From Vallitalea longa (GTDB lineage Bacteria > Bacillota > Clostridia > Lachnospirales > Vallitaleaceae), in NCBI RefSeq assembly GCF_027923465.1, contig NZ_BRLB01000003.1:124001-188000 (forward strand): DNA of 64,000 nucleotides, given 5' to 3'. Both the position numbers and the translations under genes were made by a program. Below are positions 34,258-43,643 of this stretch, piece by piece (position 1 is the first letter of the stretch; each line of letters starts with the position of its first letter). Below the pieces are notes generated by a model, which saw only the letters and a program-made list of their open reading frames with translations, ran no database searches and was not told where the DNA came from.

Positions 34258-35784
34258 TTGAATACTATTTATGTTGACGGTAATAATTTAACTCTAGAAG
34301 AACTAGTGAAGGTAGCAAGAGGTTATTGCGAAGTCGAAATTTCACAGGAAGCGATTCAAAAAGTTAATAAATCCAGAAAATATGTTGATAAGATAGTTGA
34401 AAAAGAAAAAATTGTTTATGGCATAACTACTGGATTTGGTAAATTTAGTAATGTAGTTATCTCTAAAGATCAGGTTGAGACTCTTCAATCTAGTTTAATC
34501 AAAAGTCATGCTTGCGGTGTTGGTAATCATTTTCCAGTAGAAACAGTAAGAGCAATTATGCTTCTTAGAGTTAATGCTTTAACGAAAGGTTATTCTGGTA
34601 TAAGGTTATCAACGTTGAATACATTAGTTGAAATGATTAACAAACAAGTTCATCCAGCTATTCCGGAAAAAGGTTCACTAGGTTCAAGTGGTGATTTAGC
34701 GCCTCTAGCTCATATGGTATTAGTCATGTTGGGTGAAGGGGAAGCTTATTATAAAGGTGAGTTGTTAAGTGGTAAGGAAGCAATGGATAAGGCTGATATT
34801 AAACCTATTACCCTAAGTGCAAAAGAAGGTCTGGCATTAATAAATGGAACTCAAGTTCTTACAGCAGTAGGAGCATTAGCTACATATGATGCAATCAAAC
34901 TTGCCAAATTATCAGATGTATCAGCATCACTTACTTTTGAAGCCTTACGTGGTATTACGGATGTTTTTGATGAAAAAGTACACCTATTAAGAAATCATAT
35001 AGGTCAGATGAAATGTTCTAAAAATATGTTGAAGATTTTGGAAGGAAGTAATCTTACAACAAGACAAGGTGAAATAAAAGTACAAGATCCATATTCATTA
35101 CGATGCGTTCCACAGATACATGGAGCAAGTAAGGATGCTATAAACTATGTATTAGATAAAGTAAACAAAGAAATAAATGCAGCAACAGATAATCCATTAA
35201 TATTCTCTGACGAAGATGAAGTGATATCATGTGGTAATTTCCATGGTCAACCTATGGCTCTAGCATTTGATTTTCTAGGTATAGCTTTAGCAGAATTAGC
35301 TAACTCAGCAGAAAGAAGAATCGAAAGATTGGTCAATCCAGCTCTTAGTGGATTACCAGGATTCTTAACAGAACATGGTGGATTGAACTCAGGTTTCATG
35401 ATTGCTCAATATACAGCAGCATCACTAGTTTCGGAAAACAAAGTGTTAGCTCATCCGGCTAGTGTTGATTCAATACCTTCATCAGCCAATCAAGAAGATC
35501 ATGTAAGTATGGGATCTATAGCAGCAAGAAAAGCTAGAGATATTCTGTATAACACAACTAGGGTTATAGCAATTGAGCTATTGACTGCTGCACAAGGTTT
35601 AGAATTCAGAGAAGACAGAAGACTTGGAAAAGGTACAAGAATTGCCTATGAAATGGTAAGAGAAGAAGTAGATAAGTTATCAGAAGATAGAATCATGTAT
35701 GTTGATATCGAGAAAATCATTAACTTAGTTACTAGTAATAAAATGATTAATCAAATAGAATCAAGTATTGGAGAATTATTGTAA
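34258..35784 (+). CDS. hutH: Histidine ammonia-lyase
   Basis: 508 residues from the TTG preceded by AGTGGGGTG; a GTG three codons upstream is the alternative. YGITTGFGKFSNV, the MIO region GSLGSSGDLAPLAHM and QDPYSLRCVPQIHGA identify a histidine lyase. It deaminates L-histidine to urocanate in the cytoplasm. The triad that cyclises to the MIO cofactor is Ser143-Ser144-Gly145 rather than the usual Ala-Ser-Gly. First gene of hutH-hutU-ftcD-hutI-fchA. Confidence 0.95.
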   Translation: MNTIYVDGNNLTLEELVKVARGYCEVEISQEAIQKVNKSRKYVDKIVEKEKIVYGITTGFGKFSNVVISKDQVETLQSSLIKSHACGVGNHFPVETVRAIMLLRVNALTKGYSGIRLSTLNTLVEMINKQVHPAIPEKGSLGSSGDLAPLAHMVLVMLGEGEAYYKGELLSGKEAMDKADIKPITLSAKEGLALINGTQVLTAVGALATYDAIKLAKLSDVSASLTFEALRGITDVFDEKVHLLRNHIGQMKCSKNMLKILEGSNLTTRQGEIKVQDPYSLRCVPQIHGASKDAINYVLDKVNKEINAATDNPLIFSDEDEVISCGNFHGQPMALAFDFLGIALAELANSAERRIERLVNPALSGLPGFLTEHGGLNSGFMIAQYTAASLVSENKVLAHPASVDSIPSSANQEDHVSMGSIAARKARDILYNTTRVIAIELLTAAQGLEFREDRRLGKGTRIAYEMVREEVDKLSEDRIMYVDIEKIINLVTSNKMINQIESSIGELL

Positions 35785-35813
35785 AAATAAATTATTTTAA
35801 GGGGATGGCTTTT

Positions 35814-37844
35814 GTGTTAAGTAATCAAGAAATATTTAATATGATGGACATTAAATTAGACTTTGAAGGTGGTTTGCCAGAATATCCAGAATTTCAAGAA
35901 GGAGTAAGGAGAGCTCCTAAAAGAGAGTTTACATTAACAAAAGAAGAGACAGAACTAGCCCTTAAGAATGCATTGAGATATATACCAGAAGAATATCACA
36001 AGGAATTGGCACCAGAATTTTTACAAGAATTATTGACAAAAGGAAGAATATATGGTTATAGATTCCGTCCAGAAGGTAAGATAACAGGAAAACCTATAGA
36101 TGAATATGAAGGAAAATGTACAGAAGGTAAAGCATTTCAAGTTATGATAGATAATAATCTGGATTTTGATATAGCTCTATATCCATATGAACTAGTTACT
36201 TATGGTGAATCGGGAAGCGTGTTTCAGAATTGGATGCAATATAGATTAGTTAAGAAATATCTACAAGAATTGACCACAGACCAAACTTTAGTTGTAGCTT
36301 CAGGTCATCCACTTGGACTATTCCATTCCAAATTAGAGGCACCAAGAGTAATAATAACCAATGGACTTATGGTTGGAGCATTTGATGATTATGAAAACTT
36401 CAATAGAGCTGCAGCATTGGGAGTTGCTAATTACGGACAGATGACAGCGGGTGGATGGATGTATATTGGTCCTCAAGGGATTGTTCATGGTACATACAGT
36501 ACTCTTCTCAATGCAGGGAGATTAAAACTCAATATTGATGAAGATGAGGACCTGGCAGGTAAGTTATTCGTTTCTTCAGGACTTGGAGGTATGAGTGGAG
36601 CACAAGGAAAAGCAATAGTAATATCAGGTGGGGTTGGTATTATAGCTGAGGTGGATTATTCACGTATCAAAACTAGATATGACCAAGGTTGGATAAGTGA
36701 AATCACTAATACTCCAAAAGAAGCTTTCTTGTTAGCCAAGATATGCAAAGAAAATAATAAACCTTTTGCAATAGCTTATCATGGTAATATTGTTGATTTA
36801 TTACAATACGCAGTTGAAGAAGATATACATATTGATTTGTTATCAGACCAAACATCTTGTCACGAAGTATATAACGGTGGATATTGTCCACAAGGTATTA
36901 CTTTTGAAGAAAGAACCGAAATGTTGGAGAACGATAAAAAGAAATTCAAAGGTTTAGTTGATAAATCTCTTAAAAAACATTTTGAAATAATCAAGGAACT
37001 AGTGGAGAACGGAACTTATTTCTTCGACTATGGCAATTCCTTCATGAAAGCGATATACGATTCGGGAATAATAGAAATTTCTAAAAACGGAAGAAATGAC
37101 AAAGATGGATTCATATGGCCATCATATGTTGAAGACATACTTGGACCACAATTATTTGATTTTGGATATGGACCATTTAGATGGGTTTGCTTAAGTAGAA
37201 AAGAAGAAGATCTAATAAAAACTGATAAAGCTGCTATGGATTGTATTGATCCTTCTAGAAGATATCAAGATAGAGATAACTATAATTGGATAAAAAATGC
37301 AGAAGAAAACAAATTAGTCGTAGGAACTAAGGCTAGGATATTGTATCAAGATGCTTTTGGAAGATTAAAGATAGCTCTCAAATTCAATGAATTAGTTAGA
37401 AACGGTGAAGTCGGTCCTATAATGCTTGGACGTGACCATCATGATACGGGAGGAACAGACTCACCATTTAGAGAAACTTCCAATATAAAAGATGGTAGCA
37501 ACATTATGGCTGATGTTTCCACTCATATATTTGTAGGCAACAGTGCAAGAGGAATGAGTTTAGTGACTCTACACAATGGCGGAGGCGTCGGAATAAGTAA
37601 AGCCATAAACGGTGGATTCGGTATGGTACTTGATGGCAGCAGACGAGTAGATGAAATTCTTAAAAACGCTATTCTATGGGATGTTATGGGAGGTGTTGCA
37701 AGACGAGCTTGGGCGAGATGCGAAAATGCAGTTGAGACATGTATAGAATATAACGATATCATGAAAGGACTAGATCATATTACACTACCATTTATTGCTG
37801 ATGATAAGATTGTTAAAGAAGAAGTTGAGAAAGCTTACAGTTAA
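35814..37844 (+). CDS. hutU: Urocanate hydratase
   Basis: 676 residues from the GTG 9 bp after AAGGGG; an ATG at 35805 is too close to that site. Conserved YGESGSVFQNWMQYRL, GGWMYIGPQGIVHGT, the NAD-binding GLGGMSGAQGKA and LGRDHHDTGGTDSPFRET are present. It adds water to urocanate to form imidazolonepropionate. It is longer than the Bacillus or Pseudomonas type (about 555) and belongs to the long form seen in anaerobes. It lies 29 bp after hutH. Confidence 0.95.
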   Translation: MLSNQEIFNMMDIKLDFEGGLPEYPEFQEGVRRAPKREFTLTKEETELALKNALRYIPEEYHKELAPEFLQELLTKGRIYGYRFRPEGKITGKPIDEYEGKCTEGKAFQVMIDNNLDFDIALYPYELVTYGESGSVFQNWMQYRLVKKYLQELTTDQTLVVASGHPLGLFHSKLEAPRVIITNGLMVGAFDDYENFNRAAALGVANYGQMTAGGWMYIGPQGIVHGTYSTLLNAGRLKLNIDEDEDLAGKLFVSSGLGGMSGAQGKAIVISGGVGIIAEVDYSRIKTRYDQGWISEITNTPKEAFLLAKICKENNKPFAIAYHGNIVDLLQYAVEEDIHIDLLSDQTSCHEVYNGGYCPQGITFEERTEMLENDKKKFKGLVDKSLKKHFEIIKELVENGTYFFDYGNSFMKAIYDSGIIEISKNGRNDKDGFIWPSYVEDILGPQLFDFGYGPFRWVCLSRKEEDLIKTDKAAMDCIDPSRRYQDRDNYNWIKNAEENKLVVGTKARILYQDAFGRLKIALKFNELVRNGEVGPIMLGRDHHDTGGTDSPFRETSNIKDGSNIMADVSTHIFVGNSARGMSLVTLHNGGGVGISKAINGGFGMVLDGSRRVDEILKNAILWDVMGGVARRAWARCENAVETCIEYNDIMKGLDHITLPFIADDKIVKEEVEKAYS

Positions 37845-37858
37845 TAAGGAGGAAAGTT

Positions 37859-38758
37859 ATGCAAAACAAGATTGTTGAGTGTGTACCTAATTTCAGCGAA
37901 GGAAGAGATTTAGATAAAATCGAAAAAATAGTAGAACCACTTCGTGGTAAAGAAGATGTGAAATTATTAAATTATGAAGCTGATAAAGATTACAATAGAG
38001 TAGTTGTTACTGTTATGGGTGAGCCTGAAGCTGTAAAAAACGCAGTTATCGAGGCTGTTGGTGTAGCAACTGAACTTATTGATCTTAATCACCATGAAGG
38101 ACAACATTCAAGAATGGGTGCTACAGATGTTATTCCATTCATCCCAATTAAAAATATGACAACAGATGAATGCGTGAAACTAGCTAATGAAACTGGGAAA
38201 GAGCTTGCTGATAAATATGATATTCCAGTATTCTTATATGAAGATGCAGCTGTAACACCAAATAGAGTTAATCTAGCTAAGATCAGAAAAGGTCAATTCG
38301 AGGGGATGAAAGACAAGATCAAGCAACAAGAGTGGAAACCGGATTTTGGAAAGGCTGAGATACATAAAACTGCAGGAGCTACAGCAGTAGGTGCTAGAAT
38401 GCCTTTAGTAGCTTACAATATTGACTTGGACACTCAAAATATTGATATCGCCAACAAGATATCTAAATGTATAAGACACTCTAGCGGAGGATTCAGGTAT
38501 ATTAAAGCAGGTGGTGTTAAAGTAGAGGAAAGAGGTATAACTCAAGTTACTATGAATATAACTAACTATACCAAAACTTCTATTTATCGTGTATTCGAAA
38601 CAGTTAAGATGGAAGCGAAGAGATATGGTGTTAACGTTCTCGGAAGTGAAATCGTTGGATTGGTTCCTATGGAAGCTTTAGTTGATACAGCTTCATATTA
38701 CTTAGGATTATATGGCTTTTCAATGGATAAAGTTATAGAAACAAATTTAATGGAATAA
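37859..38758 (+). CDS. ftcD: Glutamate formimidoyltransferase
   Basis: 299 residues with AAGGAGGAAAG before the ATG. The formiminotransferase signature VECVPNFSEGRDLDKIEKI is at the N-terminus, followed by HHEGQHSRMGATDVIPFIP. It transfers the formimino group of N-formimino-L-glutamate to tetrahydrofolate. Only the transferase domain is present; the cyclodeaminase is the separate gene at 40114, as usual in bacteria. This gives the folate-linked branch of histidine breakdown, which recovers one-carbon units. Confidence 0.95.
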   Translation: MQNKIVECVPNFSEGRDLDKIEKIVEPLRGKEDVKLLNYEADKDYNRVVVTVMGEPEAVKNAVIEAVGVATELIDLNHHEGQHSRMGATDVIPFIPIKNMTTDECVKLANETGKELADKYDIPVFLYEDAAVTPNRVNLAKIRKGQFEGMKDKIKQQEWKPDFGKAEIHKTAGATAVGARMPLVAYNIDLDTQNIDIANKISKCIRHSSGGFRYIKAGGVKVEERGITQVTMNITNYTKTSIYRVFETVKMEAKRYGVNVLGSEIVGLVPMEALVDTASYYLGLYGFSMDKVIETNLME

Positions 38759-38815
38759 GTAAAGCGTAAACATGTTTCTAGTAATAGAGTTAGTAGTTAG
38801 TAAAGGGGATTAGGT

Positions 38816-40069
38816 ATGAAAAGAATGATTATCAAAAATGCTAGTCAGCTAGTAACATGCAGTGGATTTACGGCAAAAAAAGGAAAAGATATGAATAATC
38901 TAGGTATAATAGAAAATGGTGCTGTTGTTATTCAAGAGGGAATAATAAAATGGGTTGGAAGAACACCTGACATACCTAGACAATATGAAAAAGTTGCAGA
39001 GGTCATTGATGCAACTGGTAAGACAGTCCTACCGGGATTTATTGATTCACACACCCATTTTGTATTTGGGGGCTATCGTGAAGAGGAATATTCATGGCGG
39101 CTGAAGGGTGACAATTACATGGAAATAATGCAGAAGGGTGGAGGAATAGTAAATACTGTAACTAAAACAAAAGAAGAAACCAAAGAATATTTAATAAGAA
39201 TAGGTATGAAAAGGCTAGATTCCATGCTTACTTTTGGAGTCACTACCGTTGAAGGAAAGAGTGGTTATGGCTTGGATTATGAAACTGAGATTAAGCAGTT
39301 GGAAGTCATGAGAAAACTCAATCTTAGGCATAAGATTGATGTAGTACCCACTTTTCTTGGAGCACATGCTGTACCAAAGGATTATAGAGGCAAGGAAGAT
39401 AAATTTATTGACTTGATGATTGATGAAGTATTACCTTATGTAGTAGATAAAGGATTGGCAGAATTTTGTGATGTTTTTTGTGAAAAAGGAGTTTTTTCTA
39501 TAGAACAATCCGAGAAATTATTATTAGCAGCAAAAGAACAAGGGTTGAAATTAAAAATGCATGCAGATGAGATATATGATCTAGGAGGAGCTGGTTTGGC
39601 TGCTAAACTGAAAGCTGTTTCTGCAGATCATCTACTTATGGCTTCTGATGAAGGGATAAAAGAAATGGCAGAGAATAATGTGGTGGCTACTCTTTTGCCT
39701 GGTACGGCATTTAGTTTGAGAGAAGATTTCGCGAGAGCTAGATATATGATCGATAATAATTTAGCTGTAGCACTTGCCTCTGATTTCAATCCCGGAAGTT
39801 GTTTTACCGAGTCAATACCACTAATCATTGCATTAGCCACTCTTTATATGAATATGACTATAGAAGAAACCATAACAGCCCTAACCATTAATGGTGCTGC
39901 TGCTCTAGATAAGGCAGATTATATTGGAAGTATTGATGTTAACAAGAAAGGTGATATTGTCATACATGAATACCCTTCATATAAATTCATTCCTTATCAT
40001 ATAGGAGTTAGTACTGTTGAAACAGTAATTAAAGATGGGCAAGTAGTTTATTACAAATACGAACAATAG
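38816..40069 (+). CDS. hutI: Imidazolonepropionase
   Basis: 417 residues with GGGGATTAGGT before the ATG. Amidohydrolase metal motif DSHTHFVFGGYREEEY, substrate loop GGGIVNTVTKTK, then HADEIYDLGGAGLA and ASDFNPGSCFTES. It hydrolyses imidazolone-5-propionate to N-formimino-L-glutamate, the substrate of FtcD. It is out of reaction order in the operon but complete. Confidence 0.95.
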   Translation: MKRMIIKNASQLVTCSGFTAKKGKDMNNLGIIENGAVVIQEGIIKWVGRTPDIPRQYEKVAEVIDATGKTVLPGFIDSHTHFVFGGYREEEYSWRLKGDNYMEIMQKGGGIVNTVTKTKEETKEYLIRIGMKRLDSMLTFGVTTVEGKSGYGLDYETEIKQLEVMRKLNLRHKIDVVPTFLGAHAVPKDYRGKEDKFIDLMIDEVLPYVVDKGLAEFCDVFCEKGVFSIEQSEKLLLAAKEQGLKLKMHADEIYDLGGAGLAAKLKAVSADHLLMASDEGIKEMAENNVVATLLPGTAFSLREDFARARYMIDNNLAVALASDFNPGSCFTESIPLIIALATLYMNMTIEETITALTINGAAALDKADYIGSIDVNKKGDIVIHEYPSYKFIPYHIGVSTVETVIKDGQVVYYKYEQ

Positions 40070-40113
40070 GTATGTAATTACGAAATCATTAATATTGAGG
40101 AGGTCAGTAAATC

Positions 40114-40731
40114 ATGTTAGTTGATAAAAGTTTAGGTGAATTCCTAGATGCTACGGCATCGAATAATCCAGTACCCGGTGGAGGATCCATAGCTGCCAGC
40201 AGTGGTGCAACAGCTGCCGCATTAGTTGAAATGGTTGCGAACTTAACTATAGGAAAGAAAAATTATGAAGATGTTATGGATGAAATGACAGATATATCCA
40301 AGAAAGCTCATGACCTAAGAGAACAGCTGTTGAAATATGTTGATATCGATTCAGAAGCATTTAATAAAGTCATGAACGCATATAGATTACCAAAAGATAC
40401 TGAGGAACAAAAAGTAGTAAGAAAAATGACAATTCAAAATGCAATGAAGTATGCTGCATCTGTACCATTAGAAGTTGCAAAAAAATCCTTTAGTATTATA
40501 CAATTATCAGAAAAAGTTGTTGAGAAAGGAAATAAAAATGCTGTAACTGATGGAGCTGTATCAGCAATGATGGCACGAACTGCTGTATTGTCAGCTATAT
40601 ATAACGTAAGGATAAATCTGTCTTCAATAAAGGATAATGCTTATGTGGAAAAAATAGATAATGAAGTTAACAAAATCCAATCAAACACAATTGACTTGGA
40701 AAAACAGATATTGGATAAAGTAAAATTATAA
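40114..40731 (+). CDS. fchA: Formimidotetrahydrofolate cyclodeaminase
   Basis: 205 residues, nearly all helical, with the family signature PVPGGGSIAASSGATAAALVEMVANLT at residues about 19-45 and AVTDGAVSAMMARTAV near 150. AGGAGG precedes the ATG. It converts 5-formimino-THF to 5,10-methenyl-THF and ammonia, completing histidine to glutamate. Last hut gene; no strong terminator follows it. Confidence 0.94.
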   Translation: MLVDKSLGEFLDATASNNPVPGGGSIAASSGATAAALVEMVANLTIGKKNYEDVMDEMTDISKKAHDLREQLLKYVDIDSEAFNKVMNAYRLPKDTEEQKVVRKMTIQNAMKYAASVPLEVAKKSFSIIQLSEKVVEKGNKNAVTDGAVSAMMARTAVLSAIYNVRINLSSIKDNAYVEKIDNEVNKIQSNTIDLEKQILDKVKL

Positions 40732-41123
40732 TATTTAATTATTTTTCTAAATATAGTTTCGGAGTTTATTAGGAGAATACATGTATAAATCAGCTTTTTG
40801 TTAGAATATTTTATCGAGTTGATATTCTATAAATGATTTAATATTAGCTATTTTGTATATATATTCTTCTACTATATCTGAGACTATTTTTTTTGTTGTT
40901 GTTTTATATAAAAAATGAGTTGTAATTTGCATTTGATTAGTAAAAAATTCTGAGAGGTATTAATTGCATGTATAATCATTGACAAAAATTATATTTGCAT
41001 AAAATAGGTAATAATTATATAATGAAAGTATTGATTTGCATTTTTGACAAAATAGGTAACATTATAGGGATAAACAGATATTATGACATAATCTTGACAG
41101 TTGATTTTACTGGAGGTATTAAA
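40732..41123. other. Intergenic region before the diguanylate cyclase gene
   Basis: AT-rich. A promoter-like TTGCAT (40995-41000), 17-bp spacer and TATAAT (41018-41023) lies about 100 bp before the cyclase start. The block AAAATAGGTAA is repeated (41001 and 41050). No RNA element or supported ORF was seen. Confidence 0.5.
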
Positions 41124-43037
41124 ATGAGAACCTTTTTAAGAGTAAAACCCTTATCTTATATAAGAGAAATTATATCCTTATTGATAATCATTATATCATT
41201 AGCTATAACTATTTTTATTGTGACCATGTCTTATAACAGATATGAATCTGATAGTAAAAAAATAAGAGAACAATATTATTCATACCACAAAAGAATAATA
41301 AAAAACGAAGTACAAAATATATGTAGGTATATGGATTATTACATAAGTAAATCAGAAGAAATATATATGGAGGACATTAAACAGCAAGTATATACAATAT
41401 ACGATATTATCGCTAATGAACATATTAATGCTAAAAATTCAAGACAAGATGTCAAAAACAAGATATCTAGTATACTGGATAATGTTACACCATATCCGTT
41501 GACTAGCTATTTTTTGGTAGAGTTGGATTCTGATAGGATGATTATACCTAGAGCTAATTCTAGTAATATAGATTTAGGTATATTGGAATTCCAAAACTAT
41601 AGTGAGTTCAATAATATTATTGATCAGGTGCAAGAAAAGGGAGAAGGGTTTTACAATATAAATTGTATATTAGATGATAACAATGATGATAATTATAAAC
41701 TATCTTTCGTTAAATATCTGGAACCTTTAAATGTAATCATTGGTTCGAGTGTAAATACTAAGGACATTGATGGAGTCATAAAAAAAGAACTGCTAGAAAG
41801 AATTAGAAGTTTTACATATGATATTGATGGTTATTTTTATGTGACCAATAAGGAAGGTAAGGCTTTAGTTTTTTCAAACAAAGATTATGTTGGAAAAGAT
41901 ATAAGCAATTTAAAAGATGATGATGGTTCTAGTATCTATGATGAAATAATTACTGATGTAGATAGAAATGGAGAAGGCTATATTGAATATAATTGGACTA
42001 AACCAGAAGCTGATGGTATGTTTTCTAAATTATCATATTTCAGAACATATGATAAATGTGATTGGATTATAGGAACAGGTGTTTATGAAAATGTTATCGA
42101 AGAAAATATATTAGCACTTGAATCTGATCTTAAAAATGAAATTAGGAGTAATTTGTTTCGGGTGTTATTAGTTATTGGATTATTGATATTCATATTATTG
42201 CTGTTTCAATTTTATTCTACTATCACTGAATTATCAGTAGACGGTATAATGATTATTGATTCAATGGGACAGGTACTTGATGTTAATAGAAAAGGTCTTG
42301 AACTTATAGGCATAACCCGTAGAAACATCAATGATATAAATGTCAATGATATTTTTAGGGATGATATTTCTACTAAAATGGGTATTAAAAAACATGTTAA
42401 TATAGAGAGTGTATTGGACAATAGAAAAGGTAAAGAAATTCCTGTTGAGATACATATTAAGTTAGGCAAAATAAGAAAAAGAGAATATTATATTGCTTAT
42501 CTCAGAGATTTGACAAAAAGGATTAGTTATGAGAAGAAATTAGAAGAATTAGCCCTTGTTGATGAATTAACAGGTATCCATAATAGAAGATTTATAATAA
42601 ATGAAGTGAAATCAGTTATTAACGATCAAAAAGAGAATAAGAAGCCTGCTTCTATAGCTATGATAGATCTGGATTTGTTTAAGAATATAAATGATACATA
42701 TGGTCATACATACGGAGATGAAATTCTAAAATATCTTGCTAACACTATTAAAGACAATATCAGAGAAATGGATTATATAGGAAGATATGGTGGAGAAGAA
42801 TTTATAATTGTTTTTCCTGGAACTAACATAAAGTCAGCATATGTAATTTTAAATAGAATTAAAAATATTATTAAAAATCATACTTTTGAAGAAAAGAAAT
42901 TGAAATTATCTTTCAGTGCTGGTATAGTAGAGATTAATAGAACTGATGTTCATAATAGTGCATCAGACTATATCAAAAAAGTTGATAAATTATTATATAA
43001 AGCAAAGGAAAATGGCAGAGATAGAATTGAAATATAA
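41124..43037 (+). CDS. Membrane diguanylate cyclase with Cache sensor, PAS and GGDEF domains
   Basis: 637 residues from the ATG after GGAGGTATTAAA. Transmembrane helices at about residues 17-38 and 345-365 bracket an extracellular Cache sensor (YFLVELDSDRMIIPR; DIDGYFYVTNKEGKALVFSN; DWIIGTGVYENVIEE). A PAS domain (SVDGIMIIDSMGQVLDVNRKG) spans about 370-470. A GGDEF domain has the intact catalytic GGEEF at 556-560 and an RxxD inhibitory site (REMD) just before it. It should make cyclic di-GMP in response to an external ligand. The frame is open upstream to 40995, but only this start has a ribosome site. Confidence 0.93.
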   Translation: MRTFLRVKPLSYIREIISLLIIIISLAITIFIVTMSYNRYESDSKKIREQYYSYHKRIIKNEVQNICRYMDYYISKSEEIYMEDIKQQVYTIYDIIANEHINAKNSRQDVKNKISSILDNVTPYPLTSYFLVELDSDRMIIPRANSSNIDLGILEFQNYSEFNNIIDQVQEKGEGFYNINCILDDNNDDNYKLSFVKYLEPLNVIIGSSVNTKDIDGVIKKELLERIRSFTYDIDGYFYVTNKEGKALVFSNKDYVGKDISNLKDDDGSSIYDEIITDVDRNGEGYIEYNWTKPEADGMFSKLSYFRTYDKCDWIIGTGVYENVIEENILALESDLKNEIRSNLFRVLLVIGLLIFILLLFQFYSTITELSVDGIMIIDSMGQVLDVNRKGLELIGITRRNINDINVNDIFRDDISTKMGIKKHVNIESVLDNRKGKEIPVEIHIKLGKIRKREYYIAYLRDLTKRISYEKKLEELALVDELTGIHNRRFIINEVKSVINDQKENKKPASIAMIDLDLFKNINDTYGHTYGDEILKYLANTIKDNIREMDYIGRYGGEEFIIVFPGTNIKSAYVILNRIKNIIKNHTFEEKKLKLSFSAGIVEINRTDVHNSASDYIKKVDKLLYKAKENGRDRIEI

Positions 43038-43103
43038 ATATGCATAATAAAAATTAGCAGTAATAAATTTATTATGTAATAAATCTATGAAAGGAGAGAG
43101 TGA

Positions 43104-43523
43104 ATGGAATATAAAAAATTCGGAAACAAGTATGTAATAAGATTTGACAGAGGTGAAGAAATCGTTGATTCACTTGCAAAACTATGTAAGAAGGAAAAGA
43201 TAAATTTAGGTTCTGTAAGTGCTATTGGTGCAGCTAGCGAGGTTACATTAGGTATTTTTAATACTTTGGACAAATCATATAACGCTTCAACATTAAAAGG
43301 TGATCATGAAATTACAAGTATTGTAGGGAATATCTCTACAATGGATGGAGAGGTTTATCTGCACTTACATATTAATGTTTCCAATCATGCTAAACAAGTG
43401 TTTGGTGGACATCTTAATTCAGCTATTGTCTCAGCTACATGTGAGATGATCGTTGATGTTATTGATGGAGAAGTAGATAGGAAATTCAGTGATGAAATAG
43501 GACTTAATCTATTTGAAGTTTAA
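43104..43523 (+). CDS. PPC-domain (DUF296) DNA-binding-like protein
   Basis: 139 residues, a single PPC/PCC domain: FDRGEEIVDSLAKLCKKEKINLGSVSAIGAASEVTLGIF, then HLHINVSNHAKQVFGGHLNSAIVSATCEMIV. In plants this domain accompanies AT-hooks; in bacteria it stands alone and its function is poorly known. The His residues in HLHINVS and GGHL are conserved, metal-site-like positions. GAAAGGAGAG precedes the ATG. It is in line with the cyclase gene upstream, but co-function is not implied. Confidence 0.88.
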   Translation: MEYKKFGNKYVIRFDRGEEIVDSLAKLCKKEKINLGSVSAIGAASEVTLGIFNTLDKSYNASTLKGDHEITSIVGNISTMDGEVYLHLHINVSNHAKQVFGGHLNSAIVSATCEMIVDVIDGEVDRKFSDEIGLNLFEV

Positions 43524-43535
43524 TTAATATACATA

Positions 43536-43585
43536 AAAGGCTATCTTGTAATATGTTAGATATAATTACAAGACAGCCTTTTCTT
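43536..43585. terminator. Bidirectional terminator between the PPC and GH31 genes
   Basis: AAAAGGCTATCTTGTAAT and ATTACAAGACAGCCTTTT form an 18-bp stem with one G-U pair. T-runs occur on both strands. Confidence 0.88.
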
Positions 43586-43643
43586 ATTAAATATCAATGT
43601 TCTATTTTCTTTTTTATTGAAATATTTTATCGATGACATTAGG

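Noticed and set aside
40791-40815. Seven-codon ORF MYKSAFC after AGGAG
   Set aside because: Too short, no conserved context, and the region is low complexity.
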